64,000 bases of DNA from Neckera pumila (lineage: Eukaryota; Streptophyta; Bryopsida; Hypnales; Neckeraceae): the NCBI GenBank assembly GCA_963969595.1, contig OZ018408.1, positions 43,773,022 to 43,837,021 on the forward strand, given 5' to 3'. Numbering within the stretch: the stretch's first letter is position 1; every line of letters starts with the position of its first letter. The notes under the pieces were generated by a model, which saw nothing but the letters and a program-made list of their open reading frames with translations, had not been told where the DNA came from and did no database searches. Shown one piece after another: positions 37,301 to 49,345 of this stretch. Made by a program: the position numbers and the translations under genes.

Positions 37301-40300
37301 AGTTCTCCTCGCGTGAGGCGGCCTTCTAGACCCTCATCATCTCTTGCACATTCTTTTTCCAAGTGCTCAATGTCTTTCTGCAACCGAGCCAATTGCTGCT
37401 TAGCAGCAACCATGACTTCACTTCCGACATAGTTACCGAAACTCTTCTCAATGAGAGCACGGGCTTCGTCCAAACTTCGTGCTACCCTTACCATCTCACT
37501 TCCACCTGATTCTGGCGTAGTCTTTACTCTTGCTCCCTGCAAACATATAGTCGAGGAATATTAGTGCACAGAATTCCAGCAGGAGACAAAACTACATCAA
37601 TCTATGTTGAAACAGACGAATTCAGCAGTTGCATGCACCTACATGATTGTGACACTTAGGAGGATTCGCTTACAGCCAACAGATTAAGGGCCATGCCGTA
37701 GGTGGCCGTGAATTGTGAGACGAGGGGGTCAGATCCTGCGAAGAGTAATTTGCAACAGTCCTCTGCACCTTCAAATGGTGTTTGCACCACTACTGTATGT
37801 CCTAGCTCATCAATACCTCTTCGACCAGCCCTACCAGCCATCTGCAGCATAGAATTTGCGCTCAAGAGCTGGTGCCCATTGTCGCCACGTTTGCTGAGTG
37901 AAGCTAGCACGGTTGTCCTGAAAATGAACATCATATGGGACATTTGTATTAAAACTCACATTATGCGTATAAATTCAATAGAGAATCCAAGAGAATGGGT
38001 CTCAAGCGTAAATTAACATCAACTAATAGTAACTTCATCACGTGAAAAGATCGAATACAACTATCTGAGTGCCAAAGACAATATGCAGGAGAAATATCAT
38101 ATGGGTATCATATATCAAGTAGCCAAAACGGTCGACCAGTTCTCACGGATGGGGCTTAATGCAAATATCTTGCAAATAAACCTCACTTCGTTGCAAGAGG
38201 TGCACACATGCATACCTGGCAGGCATGTTAATCCCTGCTGCAAGAGTCTCAGTTGCAAAGACCACTTTGATGAGACCTTGCTGGAAAAGCTCTTCAACGA
38301 AGGCCTTCCAAGTAGGCAAGCAGCCAGCGTGATGTGCAGCCACCCCGTGCAGAAGTGGTTTCACTGCCACTTCACGTACAGAATCTGGGTGCTGCTCCCG
38401 AAAATTTACAAGTGCATTTCTAACTCGCCTCTGCTCCTCGAGAGTCAACAGATCGGTTCCCTGACACATTTAAGAAAAATTGTCACAGAAACATTCAGTG
38501 ACAAACGCGCAACATAACTCCAGAAACGAAAATTTCCAGAGATAAACACTTCGCATTCTGCAACTTACGAACTAATTCCTAAAGAAACACATGTGAATTA
38601 CAATGCGCACAGATTGTGAAGTTGAGGCAAGGAGAGTGGATATTACCAGAAGATAGTGAACAGCAAGGTCACAGCCCCTGCGACTGAAAATGAACCAAAT
38701 AGCTGGAAGCATGTCCCGCTCTTTCAACTGGTGCAACGTATCCCTGATTTGCGGGATCTGAGCAAACCAATTCGGAATCAATTGATAGTTACAAGGTCCC
38801 GCTCCAGTAATTCTCAATGAAACTAGCATCTTCAAAGGGATGTGTTGAAGCAACATGGACATGAAGGTGCTCTCATACCTGTCCGCGCCGAAGAAACTGG
38901 AGCTCCTCTTCAGACACACGCTGCTCTACTTGCCCCCACCCACCTGATCGCCGCTGATTTTCACTGCGGACGTCGGGTACTTTGGAGCCTTTGCCAGCTC
39001 TGAGAAGTTTTCGCTGGTTTCTTCGTGGGGAGACTGATACTTCATCCCAGAATGGATCGGGTTCTCTTTCACGCTCGGTCTTCCTGAGGTTCAGCCTCCT
39101 GCAGGAGAAAACAGAGTACATCAATGTGAGTACAACAGAACCAAATCAGCCTAACTGTAAATGCACAATGCAAGCGTTTCTAATGCAGAAGTTGAAAAAT
39201 AATAACGAGCACAGCCCCAATAACAATACCAGCTCTTCCAATTAGAATTTGAAAAGCGAAGACTGGACTTCTCACCAGTTCATTTCATTCCCTTGTTCGT
39301 TTAAGAGTGGTTGAAGCGAGTGGCGAGTAGAAAAGTGCCAAACAAGTGGAACAGGTCTTCTCGATGATGTCACAAGTTCGGTAGGACCATGCACCTGACC
39401 ATACAGCACAAGATTAATCTTCAAGTTTGAAATCTCACAGGTGGCACATAACGAGCAAACAAAGATTTCCCACGCGTAACTCTCCCTTGTTATTCAAAGC
39501 TAAGATACTTCACTGCCATGCTATCATAATATGAAGAGAAAGAAGCGGGCAATCATACAGAACTAATTTCAACAAAAACTTCTGGTTCTCACGCTTCAAA
39601 AGGTCTCAAAACATAGTCATGATGCATAGCACTATTCCCAGTAGCCTAAACAATTGTAGATCTGGCCATATCGTATTAAAATCGTAACATTTTTAGCATT
39701 AACGCACCTGAGCGATCCAACCAGCAAGCTCCTCTGGGTTAGCAACGGTGGCTGAGAGACAAATTAGCTGCACTTCCCTGGGGCAGTAAATCACCTGCTT
39801 AACAAGGACACTAACATCAGATGAGAATGAACCTCACCTTGAGTGCACTAGAATTCCTGGACTTGCGATAAACTTGTAAGAATTGCAAAAGCGACGCGAA
39901 AGGCCACAGCAAATAGGTGAGAGCTACACCAACACAAAGCAGTCAATTATCATGGCGTATTCTTACTAAATGAGTAAAATATTTACCGTAGCAAGTGCTG
40001 CAACTACTATGCGGAACTTTTAGTAGAAGTGTTTGAAAAGTACCGTCTCTTCCCATACAGTTCCACGGGAAAGATCACTAAGGTAATGCACTTCGTCCAG
40101 TACTACAACGTCCACATTCATGAGACGACCACCTTCCTCCACGCTTCCAACACTGCAAACGCCATAGTATGAGATCTTTCTTCACAAATTTATATAATCA
40201 AATAAAATCATTCCTGTGTTGTTTAAAAAGAATTCGCATGTTATCACTCCTTATTCTCTCCAAAACCTAAAGCTGCAAGTCCCTTCACGTATGACACGTA

Positions 40301-42102
40301 CCTACAAGACATACACTAGTGTTCACTATGGGAAGAGGAGTATGTTCAATAAGATTTCTTCATTCCACTATAGAATATGTAAGATCGAGAGTATGATATA
40401 GATTCTGAGCCCAAAACTAGGAATTGCAAATTTGTGACCCATTCAATTCATAGTTTGGAATTCAATTCGTACTATGAATTTCTGGGCAGTCATTGAGTTC
40501 TACACAAAGTTTAGACTTCTACTGTTGACCAAGGCAATATCCATAACCAAATTATAGTTTTACAAATCCTGCAACCTAAAACCCTAAAACATAAACATAA
40601 AGTTTTCTGAACATCACACCTTTGATATAGCATATTGCGCAAGATTTCTGTGGTCATAATCAAAATAGGAGCCTCCCTGTTCACAGCCGCGTCTCCTGTG
40701 ATCAACCCTACATTCTCCTCACCAAAAAGCTCTCTGCATGCCCACACAGTCTCAATTCCAAACCCAGCGTGAGAAAATTCAATTAAAATTTCCCTCAGAT
40801 ATCCAATTTAAACGACCATCGGTGTTGCAAAGGCTATTTGAATGTTCCAAACCTTTAAAAATACGACTACTTGTAAATTCCTTAAAATATCTAAACAAAA
40901 CATAAGTGAATAAAAAGCTATAGCAAAACAAGGGCGTAGGCTGAAACCGAGAATGCACCGGAAATCACGAAGTTTTTGATTCGACAATGCCTTGAGAGGC
41001 GTAGTGTAAAACAAACGTTTCCCTCTGGCAATTGTGGCTGCTGCAGCGGCCTCAGCAACAAGAGTCTTACCACTACTAGTTGGCGCACACACCACCAACG
41101 ATGATCCTTTCAAAAAACCTTCGATGGACATCCTCTGAAACGAAAACAAAATCACGTCAACCCTAATTCATAGTAGCAATGCAAGGCATTCGAGAACGTT
41201 CTCACTCTCTCAATTCTAAATTTTTTCCAACAATTTTCAATTACATCTGAGAGGTTACAGCTCAAGGACACAGGATGTTAAGAAAATAATATACAAAGTT
41301 TGCAAAACTAGTTACAGTCCAATAACTTGAATCTGGAATATTCGACAATAATAATAAACTAAACCTCTTCCACATTCGGCAAATTGACACACATTCAAAC
41401 GAAAAGATCAAAAAGCTCAGATTCAATTTCTCTGCAGACCTGAAACTTGTCAAATGGGAAGTCATAGAGATCCACAATGTCACCGGCCGTCACAGTGCGC
41501 TCCCCGCTTGCCTGCACCTTCGCACAAAGCTCCATCAACCTTCCCCTGTTCTTCCCACTCTTCTCACTAGAAGCCATTTTGAGCACCACACCTGCTTCGG
41601 CGTCTTCCTCATTGTCTTCAAATTCACTGTCGACGTCGCTAAACTCATCGTAATAAATTCCATCTTCTTCTTCGTCATCACTATCCGACTCTTCGTCTTC
41701 CAGCTCCTCATCCCTACCTAGCACCCTAAGCTTTTCAAGCAACGGAAGCGACACCACTTCATCCTTGTCCGCATTCAGGTTTTTATGTGAGGATTTGGCG
41801 GAGACAGATAACAGCTTTCCGCCCTTCACCCATTCCAGAGGCTGAAACCCTAATTCCTTACACCTAAGCCAACTTCCACCAAAGACGAGACTTTGCGATG
41901 CTTGGCGGCATTCAAGAATTCTACAAAGAGGGGGGAAGATTTCTCTTGCTCGCGAGAAGGAACGCTGGACATGATACGTTCGCAAGAAATTCGGCGCATG
42001 GGAGAACGGGGAAAGAAAAGCAGGACAAGAATTGAAGAAATGGAGGTGAGAGGCGGGAGCCGCCCAGGGCAGAGCGGAAGCCATAGCCATGGTCTCAGCC
42101 AC
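34396..42102 (-). CDS. ISE2: Chloroplast DEVH-box RNA helicase, ISE2 / DExH15 type, 18 exons
   Basis: Superfamily 2 RNA helicase; in Arabidopsis ISE2 acts in chloroplast RNA splicing and processing and affects plasmodesmata. Exons in coding order: 42102-41440, 41134-40959, 40733-40620, 40152-40044, 39794-39708, 39394-39276, 39098-38879, 38757-38647, 38460-38216, 37917-37674, 37536-37267, 37174-36965, 36859-36494, 36277-36050, 35855-35632, 35201-35102, 34844-34698, 34494-34396. All introns are GT-AG and all joints keep frame, giving 1,243 residues (Arabidopsis about 1,170). Residues 1-60 look like a plastid transit peptide; 131-170 are strongly acidic. Motifs: APTSSGKT 238-245 (ATP binding), DEVH 337-340, SAT 368-370, [10 protein letters not shown] 640-649. 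A coiled, charged stretch follows at about 979-1054 and a DSHCT-type C-terminus from about 1055, ending [10 protein letters not shown]. The start is the first ATG, giving the transit-like N-terminus. Function in this species is inferred by homology. Confidence 0.95.
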
Positions 42103-43354
42103 TCAGAATTTGCTTATCTCTGTGTTAGAGTCTCTCCCATGAGCGTGAGCGCCGGTGCCCTCTCCAATGCGTCGAAATTCTCAAAAACTGCGAACATTCA
42201 ATTCCGGTCCAAAAACTGCAAGCATTCAATTTCGCTCCAACAATTTCCGAGACTGCATCCCTCCTTCCTGTGCTTTCAAAAATGGAATTTCATGGGCCAT
42301 GGAACCACAGAATTTGCAAGTTTAGCTCAAGCAAAAACCTCCAGAAAGAATTGCTTTCAGTGTCGCACAGGGGCCATATCCAGAAATGACATGAGCATTT
42401 CGGTGATGTGATTTGTAATGAAATCAAATTGAGCGCAGAAACAATTCTGCAAGGACGCAAATAGTGGAAGAGAATTTATTTTTTCTTACGGAGGAGGATC
42501 GCAAGAGGCACAACTGCCGTGATGAGGCTGCATACAACGATCTTCCGCTGCTTTATCCACTTCGTCTCTTATATTATCACCTCCATACCTCCCTAGTATC
42601 ACAGTCTCTGGTATCGCATCCTCTGTTCTCGCTCCGTTCCCCTATTGTCACCAATACACTACCGGTAAAAGAAGATTAGATAATGTTTTGACACAAGACA
42701 ATCCGTAGGTACATAACCATAAATTGGTTGGCCTACTGCTCACATTTATGTAATAATGTACACAAATTGCTGAATTGTCATTGATCCCTAAAATGGCTAA
42801 AAATTAGTTGAATTTGTATCCAAAAAATCCTTGTGCTACTAGTACATAGTAAACAATGGTCTTTTATGGAGACATTTTAGCCAAAATTGCAACAAACAAT
42901 AGAATTTGATAGCCAATTTGCAACTTCTTCTACATTGGAATAAGCATCTATTTAATCAATTTTGTGTTATTGTACTCCCAATAATCCTTCACAACATGCA
43001 AAATCCTTTCTTTTTCTATTTTTTCTTTAATATTACTTACTCTCAAGGTAGCCAAAGTTGAGTTCTCGTTTGAGAATGTTGTACTTCACAACTAATTTCA
43101 CTTGTCAATCTCTTCACAATTCATTTTCATTTTGATAAAAATGAATATAAACAAAAAGTTTATAGAATTAAGATGGTTATATTGAGTATAGATTTGGATT
43201 TTGAATACATTAGGTACATCTACAACAGTTTGTCCTACTTGAGAGGGTACAAAATTAGAGTCATTGCAAAATTAGTGTTAATACAAAAAAAACAATTAGA
43301 TAGAAAAAAGAATACTAGGGGATAAATCTATTCACTATTAAGATCCTATAATGT
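42103..43354. other. Upstream region of the helicase gene and AT-rich spacer
   Basis: 42,103-42,680 is GC-richer and must contain the 5' untranslated region and promoter of the minus-strand helicase; no TATA box was identified with confidence. Beyond that the DNA is AT-rich with no gene seen. Confidence 0.45.
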
Positions 43355-43607
43355 GTTCAAACGGGGCTACCTTAACCAAAATGAACCAAAATGAACAAAA
43401 ATTGTATTGTGAATTTACACCTCCAAAATAAGTTCAAACAAGGCTACCTTAACCATCCGAATTAATTGAAAGCTGAAAATGAACAAAAATCGTATTGTGA
43501 GTTTACACCTCCAAAATAAGTTCAAACGGGGCTACCTTAACCATCCGAATTAATTTAGAGCTGAAAATGAACAAAAATCGTATTGTGAGTTTACACCTCC
43601 AAAATAA
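43355..43607. repeat. 88-bp tandem repeat, three copies
   Basis: Units at 43355-43431 (77 bp, internal deletion), 43432-43519 and 43520-43607 (88 bp each). Each starts GTTCAAAC(G/A)(G/A)GGCTACC and ends CACCTCCAAAATAA. The last two differ at only a few bases, so the duplication is recent. Confidence 0.92.
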
Positions 43608-43659
43608 GTGCATGAATGGTCCATAACATTACTCATGTGGAATTTCTTATTATTATTTG

Positions 43660-43680
43660 TGGGTGGGTGGGTGGGTGGGG
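43660..43680. repeat. GGGT repeat with quadruplex potential
   Basis: Five G-runs of three or more separated by single T residues at 43661-43680, the classic four-tract pattern for a G-quadruplex on the plus strand. Confidence 0.8.
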
Positions 43681-43722
43681 TGCAAATGAATGTGCCAACA
43701 TGCGCATACTATTGTTCCTAGA

Positions 43723-43995
43723 ATTAGGAAAAATTTCAGCCCTCCAAAAGGCCGCTAAGGAAATTGATTTATAAGACCCCTTTGGTGCAATTTCAGAATG
43801 AATAAAAAAATATTTAAAAATATTTAAAAATATTTAAAAATATTAAAAAAATAAAATCTGATGTGGCACTACTAGTGCCACATCAGCACCCAATTTTTAT
43901 AAATTAAACAAATAACCAAAAAAAATAAAAATCCATAATTGCACCGGGCGGGTGTAAAACTCACGGCCTTCTAGAGGGCTGAAATTTTTCCTAAT
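43723..43995. mobile_element. 273-bp MITE with central palindrome
   Basis: The left end ATTAGGAAAAATTTCAGCCC has an exact inverse at the right end, closing with CCTAAT at 43995. Inside are four tandem TATTTAAAAA-like units (about 43,809-43,848) and a central palindrome built on GATGTGGCACTA and TAGTGCCACATC. It is related to the longer element at 17829-18814. It is non-coding; GA flanks both ends but is too short to prove a duplication. Confidence 0.75.
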
Positions 43996-43999
43996 GATT

Positions 44000-45490
44000 C
44001 TTGAAATCTTTGTTTTTAAAAAATTGTCACATAATGTAGTACTATATATATATTATATATATATATATATACATAATATTGTTAAATCTAGGTACATCTT
44101 CTTCCACTTGGTCTAAAACGCGTTTTAGAGGGTATACCTTCAATCCCATGATAGTTTGGAAGGTTTTGAGTTTAATATGTATTACAAATTTCTTATGCTC
44201 GAGTCAAGCACTTGGCACAAGTTTAGAAGGCTCACTATACCATATGGCTTGAAGTGCCATTTGAAAGGGACTCATTAGTGAAGGCCGAGTTGAAAACAAT
44301 AGTAATTTTCAATTTCAAGTTGAATTCATTGTTGGGGAGCTCCGCATTCGGTAGAAGCAAAAAGCCCCCTCTAGAATTGGTGAGTGGTGTTATGTAGCAC
44401 ATATATTAGTTCTAGTGTTGTAGCTGGTTTTAAAGGGGTACCATGCTTGTTTCTAAGTCAATTGGGGTACCCTAAAGCATCACCTATGTGAAGTTGTGCT
44501 CTTCCACCTACCTCTCGATTGTTGCATAATACTATGGTAAGTACATCCAATTGCGACACATTTTGCTCTCTAATACTTAAAAAAGTAAATTTGAATGAAG
44601 TACGGAGTGAACACTTCCATGACTCAACACCACCACCATTTATCAAAAACATCCAATGAAAGGTGAAAAGTTTTTGAAGCAACAATGAGAATTGAGACAT
44701 TTGTGCTTCAAGGGTGTCTATTCAAGGTGAGCCTTATGCTATGTATAGGATATCTTATATTCACGACAACTTTAAAAATTTGCAAAAATTATTTGAGTGT
44801 TGGAAATTTACAAAACCACTTGAGTTGCATTTATCTTGAGTTCATAATAATCTCATCAATTTGTGTGTGTGTGTGTGGGGGGGGGGGGGGGTCCAATTTG
44901 ACCATTGAGATAGTAGGAAAATGTTACTTTTAGATGCTCTTACCTTAACCTTGAAAAGGTGAGACCTATCACCAAGGTACTTCGCCAAAAATGATTCAAT
45001 TTTTGAATCAATAAGTAAATTTTTCATGTCTACAATAATCTTGAAAGTCATCTATTAGCCACTTTTTGTCCTCACTCAGTGTCCTTTAGATGATTTTAGG
45101 AAGGGATGTAGGAAGGAAAAAATAGTCCATCCAATTTTTTGGAGAGGAGATGCTTGGGTGCATTTTAAATGAATCGTATTGAATATTCCCTCACTATTGT
45201 GTTATTAACCTTTCAAAAGAAGAAGATGCTAAGTCCATGGATCACCCTTCTAGTGTATTTTGGCTACTTCTTATTCCATACTCTTGATGTGAATTTTAAC
45301 TATTAAAATGATAATTTTTGAATTTATGCCCAATTAATGAAATGAATTTTATCAAGTGTGATTTCTATTCCAATTGGAAAATTGGAAAAAAATTAATTCA
45401 ATGGTTTATTGCAATTTGAACTTTGGACCTAATATAATTGTTCATTGTTGATTCTATAGTTTTGTAATGACATGATAATTTTGGTTTATA
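44000..45490. other. AT-rich intergenic DNA with microsatellites
   Basis: It holds a TA-rich microsatellite (about 44,041-44,072), a GT run followed by 15 G residues (44,863-44,891), and a dispersed repeat of about 75 bp at 44,953-45,028 that recurs inverted at 56,271-56,347. No gene is supported. Confidence 0.5.
44953..45028 (-). repeat. Dispersed 75-bp repeat, copy 1
   Basis: On the minus strand this reads ATGAAAAAT, then AAAAATTGAATCATTTTTGG, then AAGTACCTTGGTGATAGGT, matching 56,271-56,347 on the plus strand over its full length with scattered differences. The parent element is unknown. Confidence 0.65.
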
Positions 45491-45493
45491 TTA

Positions 45494-45934
45494 AGGTAAA
45501 TGACCCCATTGCGGTCAAACAACCCATGATGGACACCTAATGATCCCATTGTGGTTTTTTAGACCACAATCAATGCCTTACATGGTAGTTATGGAGTAAT
45601 TAGTGACCTCAATAGGTACTTCCAACTTTTCAGTGTAAAATTCTTTGTAAAAATTGACTTTTTAGGTCAACCATGTTTGAAAATATTGTGACTACATTGG
45701 GTAGGAAGATGACCATATTGGATTCAGATTTTGTTGGTCATGAAGTAGCCTATAGACTCCTATGGGCTGATCACTTCAAAAATTCAGAACTAATTCATAC
45801 TTGGTCCAAAAAATATAATTTCAAATGCCCTCACTGTCTCTCACACTTATCTTCGTGGGGGAAAAAATTTGAAAAATTTCAGCAATGGCATGTAGGCACA
45901 CTCCTAATTCTGACCGCAATGGGGTCTTTTACTT
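45494..45934. mobile_element. TA-flanked MITE, family 2, copy B
   Basis: The ends AGGTAAATGACCCCATTGCG and, inverted, CGCAATGGGGTCTTTTACTT are bounded by TA on each side (45492-45493 and 45935-45936). At 441 bp it is longer than the relative at 8117-8439 by about 120 bp near the right side. An 89-codon open frame inside is not conserved in the other copy, so it is not treated as a gene. Confidence 0.7.
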
Positions 45935-45936
45935 TA

Positions 45937-47280
45937 GCATAATGGTATATAGTATAATATCTACATGTGGTGAAAATTTTGATTCAGATTTTGTGAGCAT
46001 ATTTTGTATTTGATATGAATTTTCTTCACTTTTTCCTCAAAGAATTAACAATAATTTGGAACTTCACAGAAAAACTAAAATTTGAATGCTTCATAGAAGA
46101 TATGCGGTTTCATTCTAAAAAATAAAAATCTCATTCATATATAGTTAATTTAAATGGCAACAAATAGAGTTAATTAAGGATTGAATCAGAAGCCCTAATT
46201 GAATCTGCGGTCATGGACCCATCCTTTTAGGAAGAGGTCTTCGAGAACTACCAGCCCAGGCAACCTAACTAGCGTAATTGCTTAGGACTGCTACACATTG
46301 CTTATGTGGCGATCAACTATGGGATGAAGAAGCCTATTTTTGTTCTTTTAGCTCTATTTGATTCATTTGAGTTACATAATTTATTATAATAAGAAATATT
46401 TGGTGAATTTGTAGCCCAAGCTTAGATGAAATTGGTGGAAAGCCACTCAAACTTTCTATAAGGTAAAAACACCAATAAGCGCCATTTTGTTTTCCAACAC
46501 TAAAAAAAATGGACTATTATGAATACTTCTTGACTCAAAATCAATACTACTTGTTAGATGCAACAAATGAGAGTTGAAGCATTTTATACTTCAAGGGCGT
46601 CCGTTCAAAGTGATTCTAGTATTCCATATAGGCTACCTAAGCTCACAACTTAAAAATTTGTTAAATATTATTAGAGCTTCAATAAAATTATGAAACCACT
46701 CAAGTTGCATTTTTCTTGAGTCTGTTGATAATCTCATCAATTTTTTTGGGTCACTTGACCTTTGAGATAGTGGGACCGGCAAACTATGTTGCTTTTAGGT
46801 GTTTGATTCTATTGTAGCCTTATCACTAGCGTCTAGACTAAGGGCCTGAGATCGGTGGACAAAAGGATCGCTACTATCCAAACTCTCCTTTGAAAACTAC
46901 ACATGGGAATTCCGCATAGTGATTAGGGTTGGAAAGCATTTTGTTGGTTGATGTCAAGAAACAATGAATTAAGATTCAACGTTTCGATTGATCCATTGTC
47001 TATTGATCTGCAAAAAAAGGTCACGATTCTTTTTTGTGGCCTCTTGAAGAAGTCATTTGACTATTTAAAGAGTGTGCCAAGTCTACAACTTTGTGTCTTT
47101 GGTTGAGGAGGTTAAATATAATCCACTTACTGGAATATTGTGGCAAGTTCGTCCAAGTCATAAAGCACTTCACTCTCCTCAAACATAACAGTACTACCGG
47201 TACTGGACTCTACGTGACACAACTACCACCGTCGATTGCCTCTCCCGACACAACGACCAAGATAGCATCTCCCTCCATCC
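45937..47280. other. AT-rich intergenic DNA
   Basis: No gene recognised. Part of about 46,570-46,800 resembles 44,690-44,940 (shared phrases around GAGTTGCATTT and AATAATCTCATCAATTT), so a diverged duplicate repeat of about 200 bp is likely. Confidence 0.45.
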
Positions 47281-47330
47281 CCCTCTCTTCCCCTCCCTTC
47301 CCCTCCCTTCCCCTCCCTTCCCCTCCCTTC
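47281..47330. repeat. Decamer repeat CCCTCCCTTC, five units
   Basis: Five consecutive 10-bp units; the first reads CCCTCTCTTC and the other four are exact. It lies about 400 bp upstream of the candidate small gene at 47727 in a pyrimidine-rich stretch. Confidence 0.92.
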
Positions 47331-47726
47331 CCCACTACAGTAGTACGGAGTATAAGCTTAACTTTACTGCCCCCCAACTCTGCCCCCCTTGCTTGCTTGC
47401 TGCCTTTGATTCCCTCCCTCCCTCGCGCCCTCCCGCCGAAGAATAATCTCGATCTCCTCCGCCCGGCCGCCCCTCTCCTGCCCCCACTTACTGTACCGTA
47501 TCGCCTTTCACCCAACTTTCCTCCTCCTTGGAACGCTTATAACTTGAACAGATTTCGCAACATGGAGCCCCAGAAACAAAAATATCGACTTCTGCGTGGC
47601 TTGCAACATCCCCTATTTCTTGCGCAACATCCCCGGAGGCTTGCATTTCTGTGTAGTGTTGCGTTTGGAGCGAGGTGGGCAGGATTGGACACCAAATAAA
47701 GAGTCCTGCGCGGTACTGGACTCTAC

Positions 47727-48099
47727 ATGGCAATTGGAGAAGCGTCGTCTTCGAGCAGTGCTGCTACTGCTGGTGCTGGTGGTGGTGGGGAGCGATCGCC
47801 GCACGGGTAGGGGATCGGGATCCAATCCGCGAGGAGGTTCGGGTTTTGTTTTGTAGTAGCGGATTTGTTGGATTGTTGCGAGAAACGGGATTTGGGGAAT
47901 TGTTAAGGTTGTGAGGTTGAAAATGGCATTGCATTGCTAACATTTTGTAATTTCGGGATTTTTCAGAGTTGCAAACGCAAATCTCCGCCCAGCACGGGAG
48001 CAAGAACAAGAAGCTCCGGCAAGAGGAGGAGCGCGAGCTCCAGCGCAGCAGCAGCAGCAGCAGCGCCGGATGCCAGATTGGATGTCCTTTTTTGCCTGA
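47727..48099 (+). CDS. Candidate small gene, two exons, reading frame uncertain
   Basis: ATG at 47727 opens an alanine-, serine- and glycine-rich N-terminus of the kind common in plant proteins (MAIGEASSSSSAATAGAGGG). The frame would stop at once unless spliced: a donor at 47807 (GG|GTAGGG) and an acceptor at 47965-47966 (TTTTTCAG) give exon 2 from 47967 and a 70-residue protein ending at 48099. An acceptor two bases further on would change frame and end at 48128; a third frame, starting further upstream, ends at 48178 and looks charged and helical. All three run through a CAG repeat of six units. I do not recognise the product in any frame. The composition and splice signals suggest a transcribed gene; the protein is uncertain. 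Confidence 0.3.
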
Positions 48100-48179
48100 C
48101 GCGACGAAATCCAACGCGCATCTTCTGATTATCTGGCCCGCTCTGGAGGTTGAAGAAGATGAAACTCCTGCTGAGTAGC

Positions 48180-49338
48180 GTGATTGCTTGCAGCTCGTGC
48201 CCCTGTTTCGCGTATTTGCACGATTTCTGTATCAGAAGCTGCAGCTCTTCGGAAGGGGATTGTGTTGATGGACCATCTCTTTGTTTAGATCAGTGACGAC
48301 GAGTCTCGTCAGCAACTGATGCTGATCACAACTGTAAATTGACTTAGTACATATTTGAGTAGATAGCGTATATGAAGTTTGTCTATATTCTGCTTATGGA
48401 GTTCGTCTGATTTCACTAAAGCTAATAGGAGTTTGATTCACTTCGTGAGTTGTGCCCCTTGTACGTTTACGGCCTTCTCAAGCGATATACCGGTCCTAGG
48501 CTTTGAGAGATTGTCCATTTTCTTTCAGGATGTTCCTCCAATCCTCTGTTAATAAGAATATTGCATCATTTCCACAACTCTCGACTTTGCATGACCCGTG
48601 GCTTTTTGGTGATGGCTGCTTGAATTTTGTAGACTTGTTGTTCGGATTTGGGTTTAGTGCTGAGTTGCTGCTTCGCTTTCCAAAGTGATTTGGTTGCTTT
48701 CCTATAATTGTTTACTTGAATATTCTATCTTTGTGAGGTAACTTTGATCAGAGAACCATAACCTTTGATGAACGGCCCACTGAAAATACCATATCAGGAT
48801 CCCTACTCGAATATCAATGTTAAATTATGGCACCTCGCTCACATGATCCAATGCAGGACAATCTCTGGATGTACTGGAATGAAATATCGATTGAGTACAT
48901 TCTCCTCACCTCCACGGCAGCAGAATGTACTTAAAGGGGAGTACTGCTTCCAGATGCCCGTACACCTTCAGGAAGCCGAGAACATAAACTAAGGCTTACA
49001 TCGACCAATCTGCACATCTTAAACAGCTATTCGTTGATGCCACCATCTCAAAAGAAAATTTACGGTTGCGGCCCTAAACCATACTTTCAAAAACTAGGAT
49101 TGAACAGACTGTACTGTTTAAAAACCCGAATTGTTTTTCCGGGTGCAAATGAAAGGAAAAATTCATTGCAAAAAGGAGAGTACAACCCAGCCCAAATCAG
49201 GAGCGTTCTATCTAAAGAACTAGAATTGAATCGGCAAAGAGACCATCCTACTTTACAATTAACAACAAGAGCCAATATCTCGCTGCAGACAGATTCCGGT
49301 AGATTCAAAAAGTGCTGGCAACCCATTTTCTTCGCAGG
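48180..49338. other. Transcript-like spacer without recognised coding
   Basis: Composition resembles untranslated gene sequence, so part may be 3' region of the preceding candidate gene. No protein was recognised in any frame. Confidence 0.4.
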
Positions 49339-49345
49339 ACGTTAA

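Noticed and set aside
41893..42411. 172-codon open frame on the plus strand
   Set aside because: It lies antisense to the first exon of the helicase and its upstream region, has no domain, and is best explained as a shadow of that exon's base composition.
47091..47699. 202-codon open frame, proline- and serine-rich
   Set aside because: It runs through the CCCTCCCTTC repeat, which creates an artificial open frame on both strands; its first part lies in AT-rich intergenic DNA.
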